DNA of 64,000 nucleotides, taken from the NCBI RefSeq assembly GCF_019797765.1, contig NZ_CP081862.1:372001-436000 (forward strand), given 5' to 3'. Source of the stretch: Cellulomonas sp. C5510 (GTDB taxonomy: Bacteria; Actinomycetota; Actinomycetes; Actinomycetales; Cellulomonadaceae). The notes under the pieces are model-generated. The model was not told where the DNA came from. It did not search any database and was given only the letters and a program-made list of their open reading frames with translations. Both the position numbers and the translations under genes were made by a program. Positions 1 to 8,551 of the stretch are shown here, piece after piece. Position 1 is the stretch's first letter. Each line of letters opens with the position of its first letter.

Positions 1-2059
1 GCGGCCCTCGCGCCGCTCCCGCCGGCACCGCCGCGTCGTCGTCGGCGGCATCGCGGGCGCGCTCGCCCTGCTGCTGGCGGGGGGTGGGGTGGCCTTCGCC
101 CTGACCCGGACGTCCGGCCCGGGCTACCGGACCGCGACCGCGGAGCCCGGGACGGTGGACCAGACGGTCGACACCACCGGGACGGTGGCCGCTGCGACCC
201 GCTCGGACCGGGCGTTCCCGGTCGCCGGGACCGTGGCGGACGTCGCCGTCGCGGTCGGCGACACCGTCACAGCGGGCCAGGTGCTGGCCTCGCTGGACCC
301 GACCTCCCTGGAGGACGCCGTGACCGACGCCGAGCAGGTGCTCGCTGACGCCCAGCAGCAGCTGGAGGACGACATCGACTCGCAGACGTCGTCGTCGGCC
401 TCGTCGTCGGGCAGCACCTCGGGCAGCACCTCGGCCGGCGCGTCGAGCGGCACCTCGTCTGACGGTGCCGCGGGCGCGGGCGGGGGCGCGGGCGCCGGCG
501 ACGCGACGACGGCCGGGTCGGGCACCACGTCCGCGTCCGGCGGGCAGGCTACGGACGGGTCCGCGGCCGGGGGCTCGGGTCAGGGCTCGTCGGGCGGCTC
601 GGACCAGGGGGCCGCGGCGGCAGCCGTCGCCGCGGTGACCGCGGCACAGCGTGCGCTGCTCGCGCAGTACGACACGGCCCAGGGGCTGCTGGTCACCGCC
701 TCGGACGCCGTGACCACGGCCCAGGACACCTGCCGGCCGTTCCTGGACCTCGACGGGACCACGGACGGAGGGGGCGAGGACACGAGCGGTGCCGACGGCT
801 CCGACGGCTCGGCGGACGGCGGAGGGGACGAGGCGGGCGGGACCGAGGGGTCGGCAGGGGAGGACGGCGCGGGTGCGTCGCCGGACGACGGCACCACGTC
901 GGACGGCACCGCCACGGACGCCGCGTCGACGGGGACCGCCGACGCGCAGGAGCAGCTCGTCGCGTGCCAGGACGCGACCGCGGCCGTGCTCGATGCGCAG
1001 ACCGCCGTGGACGGGGCGCAGAGCGCGCTGCAGCAGCTCGCCGTCGACCTCGACGCGGCCGTCACCGACGCGCTCGCGGCCCTGTCCTCGGGCACCGACG
1101 GCTCCGGGGCGGACGGGACGGGCACCACGCCCGCCACGGAGACCGGTGAGCAGGAGCCCGGCTCACCGGCCGCCGCCGGTGCCGCCTCGGTCGCGTCGGC
1201 CTCCGGGGCGTCCACGGCCGGTGCCACGGGCTCCGGTGCGGCCGCGACGTCGGCCGGCGCCGCGGGCGGCGGCTCGGTCGCGAGCGCCGCCGACCTGCTG
1301 GCGGACCAGGCACGGATCGACGAGGCGGAGGCCGCCCTGGCGGTGGCGCAGAGCCGGCTCGCCCTGGTGGACCTCACCACGCCGGTCGCCGGCACGGTGG
1401 CGGCGGTGTCGATCGCGGCGGGTGACACGGTCGAGGCCGCGTCGACGTCGGCGGTCGTCACCGTCCTGGGCGACGACGGCTGGACGGTCTCGACCACGGT
1501 GCCGCTCAGCCAGGTCGACCTGCTCGAGGTGGGGCAGTCCGCGGACGTCTCCGTGGCGACCTCGGACGCGGACCTCACGGGGACGGTGACGGCGATCGGG
1601 GTGCTGAACGCCTCGACCTCGACGGCGGACCCGTCCTACACGGTGGACGTCGCCCTGGACGCGCAGGGGGCGGCCCTGTTCGACGGGTCGTCCGCGCAGG
1701 TGTCGATCGCGGTCGCGTCGTCGGCGGGCACGCTGACGGTGCCGTCCTCGGCGGTGCACCTCGACGGCACGACCGCGACGGTGCAGGTGCTGCGCGACGG
1801 CGTCGTGGCGGACGTCGAGGTGGAGCGCGGCGCGGTCGGCGACGAGCGCACGGAGATCGTCGACGGGCTGTCCGCGGGCGACGTGGTGGTGCTGGCGGAC
1901 CTCGGCCTGGCCATGGAGTCCGGGGACGAGACGTCGGGCGCGGGCCTCACGGGGCTGTCCGGGTCGTCGAACGGCACCCAGGAGCAGGTCAGAGGCGGCA
2001 TGATGGGTCCGGGTGGTGCAGCCGGCGGCGCCCAGGGGATGGCCCCGCCGGGCTCCTGA
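1..2059 (+). CDS. HlyD/AcrA-type membrane fusion (periplasmic adaptor) protein, 5' end outside window
   Basis: Adaptor subunit that normally links an ABC-type (MacB-like) or RND efflux pump to the extracytoplasmic side. The frame is open to the left edge; the first in-frame GTG (89) falls inside a predicted membrane anchor (basic RRSRRHRR, then about 23 hydrophobic residues), so the true start lies upstream. Counting from that GTG, a lipoyl-like half-motif lies at about residues 45-65 (VAVGDTVTAGQVLASLDP), then a long helical region, a second lipoyl half (about 435-455, VAGTVAAVSIAAGDTVEA) and beta-barrel segments to the end. The helical hairpin is interrupted by Ser/Gly/Thr/Asp-rich stretches (about 100-170, 222-290 and 335-400) that are unusual in length. 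Two cysteines (about 215 and 293) bracket one of them. The tail is Met/Gly/Pro-rich. No pump gene follows; it may lie upstream. Confidence 0.8.
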   Translation, partial: RPSRRSRRHRRVVVGGIAGALALLLAGGGVAFALTRTSGPGYRTATAEPGTVDQTVDTTGTVAAATRSDRAFPVAGTVADVAVAVGDTVTAGQVLASLDPTSLEDAVTDAEQVLADAQQQLEDDIDSQTSSSASSSGSTSGSTSAGASSGTSSDGAAGAGGGAGAGDATTAGSGTTSASGGQATDGSAAGGSGQGSSGGSDQGAAAAAVAAVTAAQRALLAQYDTAQGLLVTASDAVTTAQDTCRPFLDLDGTTDGGGEDTSGADGSDGSADGGGDEAGGTEGSAGEDGAGASPDDGTTSDGTATDAASTGTADAQEQLVACQDATAAVLDAQTAVDGAQSALQQLAVDLDAAVTDALAALSSGTDGSGADGTGTTPATETGEQEPGSPAAAGAASVASASGASTAGATGSGAAATSAGAAGGGSVASAADLLADQARIDEAEAALAVAQSRLALVDLTTPVAGTVAAVSIAAGDTVEAASTSAVVTVLGDDGWTVSTTVPLSQVDLLEVGQSADVSVATSDADLTGTVTAIGVLNASTSTADPSYTVDVALDAQGAALFDGSSAQVSIAVASSAGTLTVPSSAVHLDGTTATVQVLRDGVVADVEVERGAVGDERTEIVDGLSAGDVVVLADLGLAMESGDETSGAGLTGLSGSSNGTQEQVRGGMMGPGGAAGGAQGMAPPGS

Positions 2060-2133
2060 GCCGCTCCCACGGACGGCGTCCGGTCCGACCCGCCTCCCCC
2101 TGCGCCGGTCGGGCCGGGCGCCCTGCTTCCTGC

Positions 2134-2159
2134 CCGGAGCGCGAGCTCCGGACTAGGCT
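2134..2159 (+). promoter_or_regulatory. Hairpin and candidate -10 box upstream of proC
   Basis: A perfect 7-bp stem (CCGGAGC/GCTCCGG) with a GCGA tetraloop spans 2134-2151 and could end the upstream transcript. It is followed by TAGGCT (2154-2159), a good actinobacterial -10 hexamer, about 50 bases before the proC start. No convincing -35 is visible. Confidence 0.4.
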
Positions 2160-2211
2160 CGCCCACCGACGGCCGGTGCGCGCGGCCGCGTCCCCGGCAC
2201 GAGGAGCGTCC

Positions 2212-3060
2212 ATGTCCGACAGCACGGCTCGACCGCACGCGGCGGTCCTCGGCGGCGGCGTCATGGGCGAGGCCCTCGTCACCGCCCTCCTCGCGGCGGG
2301 CTGGACGGCGGACGACGTCGACGTCACGGAGCGCTCGGCGGCGCGGGCGACCGAGCTGTCGGGCCGCTACGGCGTGCGGGCGGCCGACCCGAACGCGAAG
2401 GCCGCCCGCCGGGCCGGTCTGGTGCTGGTGGCGGTCAAGCCGCAGGTGGTGGCGGAGGTGCTGGCCGAGATCGCGCCGTCGCTGCGTCCGGGGACCCTCG
2501 TGGTGTCCGTCGCGGCGGGCGTGCCGCTGGCGGTGTACGAGGACGCGCTGCCCGAGGGCACCCCGGTGGTGCGGGTCATGCCGAACACGCCGGCGCTGGT
2601 CGGCAAGGGGGCGAGCGCGATCGCCGCGGGGACGCACGCGACCGAGGAGCACCTGGCGCTGACGGAGACCGCGCTCGCGGCGACCGGCCTCGTGGTGCGG
2701 GTCGCGGAGAAGGACCTCGACGCGGTGACGGCGGTGTCCGGCTCCGGCCCGGCGTACGCCCTGTACCTGGTGGACGCCATGGCGGAGGCCGGCGTGCTGC
2801 TCGGGCTGACCCGCGAGCTCGCGACGCGGCTGGCGGTCGCGACCGTCGAGGGCGCCGGTGCGCTCGCGGCGTCCACGGGTGACCACCCGGTGGTGCTGCG
2901 CGAGCGCGTCTCGTCACCCGGCGGGACCACGGTGGCGGCGGTGGCGCAGCTCGACGCCCACGGCGTGCGGGCGGGCGTCGTCGCGGCGGCGCGTGCGGCG
3001 TACGACCGGTCCCGGGAGCTGGGCGCGGCCGCCCGCCCCGCCCCCGGCGCGGAGCGGTAG
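2212..3060 (+). CDS. proC: Pyrroline-5-carboxylate reductase
   Basis: Reduces 1-pyrroline-5-carboxylate to L-proline with NAD(P)H, the last step of proline synthesis, in the cytoplasm. The N-terminal Rossmann motif AVLGGGVMGEAL lies at about residues 10-21. The ProC signature region, SGSGPAYALYLVDAMAEAG followed by a C-terminal VSSPGGTTVAA segment, is intact. At 282 residues it is a normal ProC length. The ATG at 2212 is chosen over an upstream GTG because GAGGAG sits 6 bases before it and the Rossmann fold then begins close to the N terminus. It stands alone before the LacI gene, 7 bases downstream. Confidence 0.93.
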   Translation: MSDSTARPHAAVLGGGVMGEALVTALLAAGWTADDVDVTERSAARATELSGRYGVRAADPNAKAARRAGLVLVAVKPQVVAEVLAEIAPSLRPGTLVVSVAAGVPLAVYEDALPEGTPVVRVMPNTPALVGKGASAIAAGTHATEEHLALTETALAATGLVVRVAEKDLDAVTAVSGSGPAYALYLVDAMAEAGVLLGLTRELATRLAVATVEGAGALAASTGDHPVVLRERVSSPGGTTVAAVAQLDAHGVRAGVVAAARAAYDRSRELGAAARPAPGAER

Positions 3061-3067
3061 GCCCGCC

Positions 3068-4099
3068 GTGGCCGGCGTCCCGGCCCGCCGCCCGCCGGCG
3101 ATGAGCGACGTCGCCGCACTCGCGGGCGTCTCGCACCAGACGGTGTCCCGGGTGCTCAACGAGCACCCGAGCGTCCGCCCGGAGACCCGCGAGCGGGTGC
3201 AGCGGGCGATCGCCGAGCTCGGGTACCGGCGCAACAGCGCGGCGCGGGCCCTGGTCACGCGTCGCTCGGGCGCCCTGGGGGTCGTCACGACGTCGTCGGC
3301 GCACCACGGCCCGACGAGCACGCTGCTCGGCCTGGAGAGCGCCGCCCGCGAGGTCGGCTACTACGTGAGCGTCGCGGCGATCGACCGGTTCGACGCCGGC
3401 ACGCTGCGCGGGGCGCTCGAGCACTTCCTCGACCAGGGCGTCGAGGGCATCGCGATCATCGCGCCGCAGGTCGACGTGGCGGACGCGGTGGCGGAGGCCG
3501 CCGCCCCGGTGCCCGTGGTGACCGTGACGTCGGGGCCGCTGGTCGAGCCCGCCGCGGAGCACGCGCCCGTCGTCGCGGTGGGCGTCGACCAGCGGGACGG
3601 CGCCCGCTCCGCGACCCGTCACCTCGCGGAGCTCGGTCACCGGGAGGTCGTGCACCTCGCGGGGCCGCAGGACTGGTTCGACGCGCGCGAGCGCCTCGCG
3701 GGCTGGCGGGAGGCGTGCGCGGCGGCGGGTGTCGCGGCACCGGACCCGGTGGAGGTCGACTGGTCGGCGGAGTCGGGCTACCGCCAGGGGCTCCGGATGG
3801 TCGAGGAGGGTCTGCCGACGGCGGTGTTCGCGGCGAACGACCAGCTCGCGCTCGGTCTGCTGCGGGCGTTCTGGGAGCGGGGCCTGCGGGTGCCGCAGGA
3901 CGTCTCGGTGGTGGGGTTCGACGACGAGGCGGGCGCGGCGTACTTCGTGCCGCCGCTGACGACCGTGCGGCAGGACTTCCCGGCGCTGGGTCGGTCGGCG
4001 ATCGACGCCCTGGTGCGCGCGCTCGCCGACGAGGACGTGCCGCGCACTCTGCTCCCCGCCACGTTGGTGGTCCGCGCGAGCTCCGCCGCGCCGCGCTGA
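3068..4099 (+). CDS. LacI/GalR-family repressor of the arabinose locus (AraR-like)
   Basis: A LacI-type helix-turn-helix (DVAALAGVSHQTVSRVLNEH, about residues 14-33) is followed by a periplasmic-binding-protein-like effector domain ending in the family's FGDDEAG-like motif (VVGFDDEAGAAYFVPPLTTVRQD). The length of 343 residues is normal. I use the GTG at 3068; an in-frame ATG at 3101 is possible and would leave only a few residues before the HTH. The gene sits directly upstream of and codirectional with araBDA, and a LacI-type palindrome overlaps the araB promoter, so control of arabinose catabolism with L-arabinose or a derivative as inducer is likely. The effector is inferred from context only. 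Confidence 0.85.
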   Translation: MAGVPARRPPAMSDVAALAGVSHQTVSRVLNEHPSVRPETRERVQRAIAELGYRRNSAARALVTRRSGALGVVTTSSAHHGPTSTLLGLESAAREVGYYVSVAAIDRFDAGTLRGALEHFLDQGVEGIAIIAPQVDVADAVAEAAAPVPVVTVTSGPLVEPAAEHAPVVAVGVDQRDGARSATRHLAELGHREVVHLAGPQDWFDARERLAGWREACAAAGVAAPDPVEVDWSAESGYRQGLRMVEEGLPTAVFAANDQLALGLLRAFWERGLRVPQDVSVVGFDDEAGAAYFVPPLTTVRQDFPALGRSAIDALVRALADEDVPRTLLPATLVVRASSAAPR

Positions 4100-4108
4100 C
4101 CGGCGTGG

Positions 4109-4137
4109 TTGGCCCGGCGGTGTGTGAGCGCTAACAT
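4109..4137 (+). promoter_or_regulatory. araB promoter with overlapping LacI-type operator
   Basis: A -35-like TTGGCC (4109-4114) and a -10 TAACAT (4132-4137) are separated by 17 bases. TGTGAGCGCTAACA (4123-4136) is a near-perfect palindrome (12 of 14 positions) with the central CG typical of LacI-family operators, and it covers most of the -10. Repressor binding would exclude polymerase. A related sequence lies at 8309-8322. Confidence 0.7.
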
Positions 4138-4230
4138 CAATGCCGGTGACCGGCGCCGCGGACGGGTGAGCGCCGGCCGGGCACGCCACGCCCCGGGCAG
4201 AGCAGCCCGCACGAGGGACGGAGCACCGCC

Positions 4231-5832
4231 ATGGCGCAGGAGCACGACGACGTCGCACGCACGGCGATCACGCAGGGACGCACGTCGCTGGGCATCGAGC
4301 TCGGCTCGACCCGCATCAAGGCCTGCCTCATCGGGCCGGACCACGCGCCGCTCGCCACGGGCAGCCACGCGTGGGAGAACCAGCTCGTCGACGGGGTCTG
4401 GACCTACTCGCTCGACGCGGTGTGGGAGGGCCTGCGCGCCGCGGTGGCCGATCTGCACGCCGACGTCGAGCGCCGGCACGGCGTCCGCCTCGGGTCGGTC
4501 GGCGCCCTCGGCGTCTCGGCGATGATGCACGGCTACCTCGCGTTCGACGCGCAGGGCGAGCTGCTCGTCCCGTTCCGCACGTGGCGCAACACCTCGACGG
4601 GCCCGGCCGCCGCCGCGCTGACCGAGCTGCTCGGGTACAACATCCCGCTGCGCTGGTCGGTCGCGCACCTCTACCAGGCGGTGCTGGACGACGAGCCGCA
4701 CGTCCCGCAGATCGCCTCGTTCACGACGCTGGCCGGCTACGTGCACCGGCGGCTCACCGGGCGGCACGTGCTGGGCGTCGGGGACGCCTCGGGCATGTTC
4801 CCGGTGGACCCCGCGACGCGCGACTACGACGACCGGATGCTCGCGCAGGCCGACGAGCTGATCGCCGCGCGCCGGCCCGGGACGTCCCTGCGCGAGCTGC
4901 TGCCCGAGGTGCTGGTCGCCGGCCAGGACGCGGGCCGCCTGACGGAGGAGGGCGCCGCGCTGCTCGACCCGTCGGGGGCCCTGCGCCCCGGTACGCCGCT
5001 CTGCCCGCCCGAGGGCGACGCCGGCACCGGCATGGTCGCGACCGGCTCCGTCGCCCCGCGCACCGGCAACGTCAGCGCGGGCACCAGCATCTTCGCGATG
5101 GTCGTGCTCGAGCAGCCGCTGCAGCGGGTGCACCACGAGCTCGACCTCGTCACGACCCCCGCGGGCGACCTCGTCGCGATGGTGCACTGCAACAACGGCG
5201 CCTCCGAGCTCGACGCGTGGGCCGGCCTGTTCGGCGAGTTCGCGACCGCGCTGGGCTCCCCAGCGGGTGCCGACGCGGTGTTCGGCGCGCTGTTCCGCGC
5301 GGCGCTGGACGGGGAGGCCGACGGCGGCGGGCTGCTCGCCTACAACTACCTCGCGGGCGAGCCGATCACGGGCCTGGAGGAGGGTCGGCCGCTGGTCGTC
5401 CGGACGCCGGGCAGCCGCCTCACGCTCGCGAACTTCATGCGCACGCAGATCTCCTCGGCGTTCGGCACGCTCGCGCTGGGCATGCGGGTGCTGTCCGGCG
5501 AGGGCGTGGGCATCGACGCGATGTTCGCGCACGGCGGCATGTTCAAGACCGCCGGCGTGGCGCAGCGCCTGCTGGCCGCCGCCGTCGACGCGCCCGTCGC
5601 CGTCGGCGAGACCGCGGCAGAGGGCGGCGCGTGGGGCATCGCGGTGCTCGCGGCCTATCTCGACGCGGCGGGCGACACCGACCTGGGCACCTACCTCGCC
5701 GAGCACGTGTTCGGGGACGTCGTCCTCGACACCGTGACGCCGGACGCCGCCGACGTGGCGGGCTTCGCCGCGTTCCTCGACCGCTACGAGGCGGGGCTGG
5801 CCGTCGAGCGCGCCGCCACCACCGCCCTGTGA
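4231..5832 (+). CDS. araB: Ribulokinase-type FGGY carbohydrate kinase
   Basis: FGGY-family kinase, expected to phosphorylate L-ribulose to L-ribulose 5-phosphate. The N-terminal phosphate-binding motif [16 protein letters not shown] (about residues 24-39) and the C-terminal sugar-kinase region ([21 protein letters not shown]) are present, and the length of 533 residues is right for the family. The sequence ([24 protein letters not shown]) resembles the ribulokinase-like group found next to araD and araA in actinobacteria and clostridia rather than classical enterobacterial AraB, so substrate is assigned from context. The first 20 residues are a short extra extension. It is first of an araB-araD-araA operon, with araD 31 bases downstream. 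Confidence 0.85.
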   Translation: MAQEHDDVARTAITQGRTSLGIELGSTRIKACLIGPDHAPLATGSHAWENQLVDGVWTYSLDAVWEGLRAAVADLHADVERRHGVRLGSVGALGVSAMMHGYLAFDAQGELLVPFRTWRNTSTGPAAAALTELLGYNIPLRWSVAHLYQAVLDDEPHVPQIASFTTLAGYVHRRLTGRHVLGVGDASGMFPVDPATRDYDDRMLAQADELIAARRPGTSLRELLPEVLVAGQDAGRLTEEGAALLDPSGALRPGTPLCPPEGDAGTGMVATGSVAPRTGNVSAGTSIFAMVVLEQPLQRVHHELDLVTTPAGDLVAMVHCNNGASELDAWAGLFGEFATALGSPAGADAVFGALFRAALDGEADGGGLLAYNYLAGEPITGLEEGRPLVVRTPGSRLTLANFMRTQISSAFGTLALGMRVLSGEGVGIDAMFAHGGMFKTAGVAQRLLAAAVDAPVAVGETAAEGGAWGIAVLAAYLDAAGDTDLGTYLAEHVFGDVVLDTVTPDAADVAGFAAFLDRYEAGLAVERAATTAL

Positions 5833-5863
5833 CCCGCACCCCGACCCTGGAGGCAGACCCGCG

Positions 5864-6619
5864 ATGACCACGACCCTCGCCGACTACCCGCAGGAGGTGC
5901 GCGACGCCGTCGCGCGCACCCGCGAGGTCGTCTCGGCCCTGCACGCCGAGCTGCCCCGCTGGGGCCTCATCGTCTGGACGGCCGGCAACGTCTCGCAGCG
6001 CGTGCCGGTGTCGCCCGACGGCACGCCGTCCGAGGCCGACCTGTTCGTCATCAAGCCGTCCGGCGTGACCTACGACGAGCTGACCCCGGAGTCGATGGTG
6101 GTGTGCGACCTCGACGGGAACCTCGTGGAGGGCACCCGCTCGCCGTCGTCGGACACGGCCGCGCACGCGTACGTCTACCGCCACATGCCGCGCGTCGGCG
6201 GCGTCGTGCACACCCACTCCACCTACGCGACCGCGTGGGCGGCCCGCGCCGAGCCGGTGCCGTGCGTGCTGACGATGATGGCGGACGAGTTCGGCGGCGA
6301 CATCCCGATCGGGCCGTTCGCGCTCATCGGCGACGACTCCATCGGCCGCGGCATCGTCGAGACCCTGCGGGACTCCCGCAGCCCCGCGGTCCTCATGCAG
6401 AACCACGGTCCGTTCACGATCGGCAGGGACGGCAAGGCCGCCGTGAAGGCCGCCGCGATGGTCGAGGAGGTCGCGCGCACCGTGCACGTCTCCCGCCAGC
6501 TCGGCGAGCCGCTGCCGATCCCGCAGGAGCAGGTCGACTCGCTGTACGCCCGGTACCAGAACGTCTACGGCCAGGGCAGCACCGGTGCTGCCGCCACCAC
6601 GAAGGAGCAGGACGCATGA
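5864..6619 (+). CDS. araD: L-ribulose-5-phosphate 4-epimerase
   Basis: Class II aldolase/epimerase that converts L-ribulose 5-phosphate to D-xylulose 5-phosphate, feeding the pentose phosphate pathway. The metal-binding HTHS motif ([13 protein letters not shown], about residues 109-121), the upstream [13 protein letters not shown] substrate loop, [10 protein letters not shown], and a third histidine in [10 protein letters not shown] are all visible. It has 251 residues, slightly longer than the usual 230. GGAGG lies 10 bases before the ATG. Its TGA overlaps the araA ATG (ATGA), implying translational coupling. Confidence 0.95.
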   Translation: MTTTLADYPQEVRDAVARTREVVSALHAELPRWGLIVWTAGNVSQRVPVSPDGTPSEADLFVIKPSGVTYDELTPESMVVCDLDGNLVEGTRSPSSDTAAHAYVYRHMPRVGGVVHTHSTYATAWAARAEPVPCVLTMMADEFGGDIPIGPFALIGDDSIGRGIVETLRDSRSPAVLMQNHGPFTIGRDGKAAVKAAAMVEEVARTVHVSRQLGEPLPIPQEQVDSLYARYQNVYGQGSTGAAATTKEQDA

Positions 6620-8121
6620 CCAAGCCCTACGCACGCGAGATCTGGTTCTTCACGGGGAGCCAGGACCTGTACGGCGAGGACACCCTCCGCCAGGTCGCCG
6701 AGCAGTCGCAGGAGGTCGCGCGCCTGCTGGACGCGTCCCCGGACGTGCCGGCGACGGTCGTCTGGAAGCCGGTGCTCAAGGACTCCGTGTCGATCCGCCG
6801 GGCGATGCTCGACGCGAACTCGGACGACCGGGTGCTCGGTGTCATCACGTGGATGCACACGTTCAGCCCGGCGAAGATGTGGATCGCGGGCCTCGACGCC
6901 CTGCGCAAGCCGCTCCTGCACCTCCACACGCAGGCCGGCGTCGAGCTGCCGTGGTCCACCATCGACATGGACTTCATGAACCTCAACCAGGCCGCGCACG
7001 GCGACCGGGAGTACGCGTACATCGCGTCCCGCCTGGGCGTCGCCCGCACGACCGTCGTCGGCCACGCGTCGAACCCGGCCGTGACGAAGCGCGTCGGCAC
7101 CTGGACGCGCGCCGCGGCCGGCTGGGCGGCGACCCACGAGCTGAAGCTCGCCCGGTTCGGGGACAACATGCGCAACGTCGCGGTCACCGAGGGAGACAAG
7201 ACCGAGGCCGAGCTGCGGTTCGGCGTCTCGGTGAACACCTGGGGCGTCAACGACCTGGTGGCGGCCGTCGACGCGGTGGCCGACTCCGACGTCGACCGCG
7301 TCGTGGCCGAGTACGAGGACCTGTACGACGTCGTGGCGGAGCTGCGCCGCGGCGGCGAGCGCCACGAGTCGCTGCGGTACGCCGCCCGCCAGGAGGTCGC
7401 GCTCGAGACCTTCCTGACCGGCCTGGGCGCGAAGGCGTTCACGACGAACTTCGAGGACCTCGGCGCGCTGCGCCAGCTCCCCGGCATCGCCGTGCAGCGC
7501 CTCATGGCGAAGGGCTACGGCTTCGGGGCGGAGGGCGACTGGAAGACGGCCGTCCTGGTGCGCGCGGCGAAGGTCATGGGCGAGGGCCTGCCCGGCGGCG
7601 CGTCGCTGATGGAGGACTACACCTACGACCTCACGCCGGGCGCGGAGAAGATCCTCGGCGCCCACATGCTCGAGATCTGCCCCTCCCTGACGACGTCGAC
7701 GCCGAAGGTGGAGATCCACCCGCTCGGCATCGGCGGCAAGGAGGACCCGGTCCGCATGGTGTTCGACGCGGACCCGGGCGAGGCCGTCGTGGTGTCCCTG
7801 GCGGACATGCGGGACCGGTTCCGCATGACCGCGAACGTCGTGGACGTGGTGCCCCCGACGCACGAGCTGCCGAACCTGCCCGTGGCCCGCGCGGTGTGGG
7901 AGCCCCGGCCGGACTTCGCGACGTCGGCCGAGGCGTGGCTGACGGCGGGCGGCGCACACCACACGGTGATGTCGACCGCGGCGGGCGTGGAGGCGTTCGA
8001 GATCTACGCGGACATCGCCGGCACCGAGCTGCTGGTGATCGACGAGCACACCACGCGGCGCGGCTTCCGCGACCAGGTGCGGTGGAACCAGGTGTACTAC
8101 CGCCTCGCCCAGGGGCTCTGA
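6616..8121 (+). CDS. araA: L-arabinose isomerase
   Basis: Mn2+-dependent isomerase converting L-arabinose to L-ribulose, the first step of the pathway. At 501 residues it is a normal AraA length and starts in the canonical way ([24 protein letters not shown]). The conserved central segments [17 protein letters not shown] and [16 protein letters not shown], plus the catalytic glutamates in [11 protein letters not shown] and LMEDYTYDL and histidines in the [15 protein letters not shown] region, are intact. GGAG precedes the start, which overlaps the araD stop. A strong hairpin at 8141-8175 closes the operon. Confidence 0.97.
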   Translation: MTKPYAREIWFFTGSQDLYGEDTLRQVAEQSQEVARLLDASPDVPATVVWKPVLKDSVSIRRAMLDANSDDRVLGVITWMHTFSPAKMWIAGLDALRKPLLHLHTQAGVELPWSTIDMDFMNLNQAAHGDREYAYIASRLGVARTTVVGHASNPAVTKRVGTWTRAAAGWAATHELKLARFGDNMRNVAVTEGDKTEAELRFGVSVNTWGVNDLVAAVDAVADSDVDRVVAEYEDLYDVVAELRRGGERHESLRYAARQEVALETFLTGLGAKAFTTNFEDLGALRQLPGIAVQRLMAKGYGFGAEGDWKTAVLVRAAKVMGEGLPGGASLMEDYTYDLTPGAEKILGAHMLEICPSLTTSTPKVEIHPLGIGGKEDPVRMVFDADPGEAVVVSLADMRDRFRMTANVVDVVPPTHELPNLPVARAVWEPRPDFATSAEAWLTAGGAHHTVMSTAAGVEAFEIYADIAGTELLVIDEHTTRRGFRDQVRWNQVYYRLAQGL

Positions 8122-8140
8122 GCCCGCAGCCGAGAGCCTC

Positions 8141-8175
8141 GACGGCCCGTCCCGCACTCCGCGGTACGGGCCGTC
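8141..8175 (+). terminator. Terminator hairpin after araA
   Basis: GACGGCCCGT (8141-8150) pairs perfectly with ACGGGCCGTC (8166-8175). A further CCGC/GCGG pairing inside leaves a 5-base loop. It lies 19 bases after the araA stop. There is no strong T-tract, as is common in this GC range. Confidence 0.65.
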
Positions 8176-8308
8176 GCTGCGTTCAGGACCAGGGTGGCCT
8201 GGGCCGTCGTGAAGCCCATCACGTGCGAGAAACCGACCGCATGAGTTCGACAGCCAAACTCAATTCTGGCAGACGGGTGTGGTCCGAACGGGGGTCCGGG
8301 GCCGAGGA

Positions 8309-8322
8309 AGTGAGCGCGCACA
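8309..8322. promoter_or_regulatory. Second LacI-type operator candidate (ara regulon)
   Basis: AGTGAGCGCGCACA contains GTG-a-GCGC-g-CAC, a near-palindrome, and shares the GTGAGCGC core and the final ACA with the araB operator at 4123-4136. Its place before the ABC importer genes suggests common control of uptake and catabolism. Confidence 0.5.
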
Positions 8323-8394
8323 AACGCCCTGACCAGCACAGACGCAGGTTGTGATCGACCGTTATCCATCTGCAACCTTGGAGCCTGAACCTTG

Positions 8395-8416
8395 GCTTGA
8401 CTTCCCGAACTCAAGC
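8395..8416. promoter_or_regulatory. 22-bp inverted repeat, possible operator
   Basis: The arms read GCTTGA-n-TTC and GAA-n-TCAAGC around a 2-base centre: 18 of 22 positions are symmetrical. It lies about 135 bases before the binding-protein start. The cognate protein is unknown; the symmetry suits a dimeric regulator. Confidence 0.45.
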
Positions 8417-8551
8417 CCGGGAGAGTGTGCTCCGTGCTCGCCGACGGCGGGGGTCCGTGACCCTCCAGGGCGGCGCAGGGCAGGACGGGCGACGGCGCAT
8501 GACGTGCCCGCAGACGACGAGGTCAGCAACCCTCTCGAGGAGGAGAAGGAC

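Larger units (their letters stand above)
8176..8551. other. Long AT-richer regulatory region before the sugar-binding protein gene
   Basis: No gene is seen in these 376 bases. Composition is less GC-rich than the neighbours. It holds a 6-bp inverted repeat TGAGTT/AACTCA (8242-8247 and 8257-8262), a LacI-type operator candidate (8309-8322), two direct copies of AACCTTGG (8374-8381 and 8388-8395) and a larger inverted repeat (8395-8416). No clear -35/-10 pair could be picked, so the transcription start remains open. The ribosome site GAGGAGGAGAAGGA sits just before the ATG at 8552. Confidence 0.6.

Noticed and set aside
8374..8395. Two AACCTTGG copies 14 bases apart as an activator site
   Set aside because: Only 8 bases long, no palindrome, and no matching copy seen before other sugar genes; kept only as a note.
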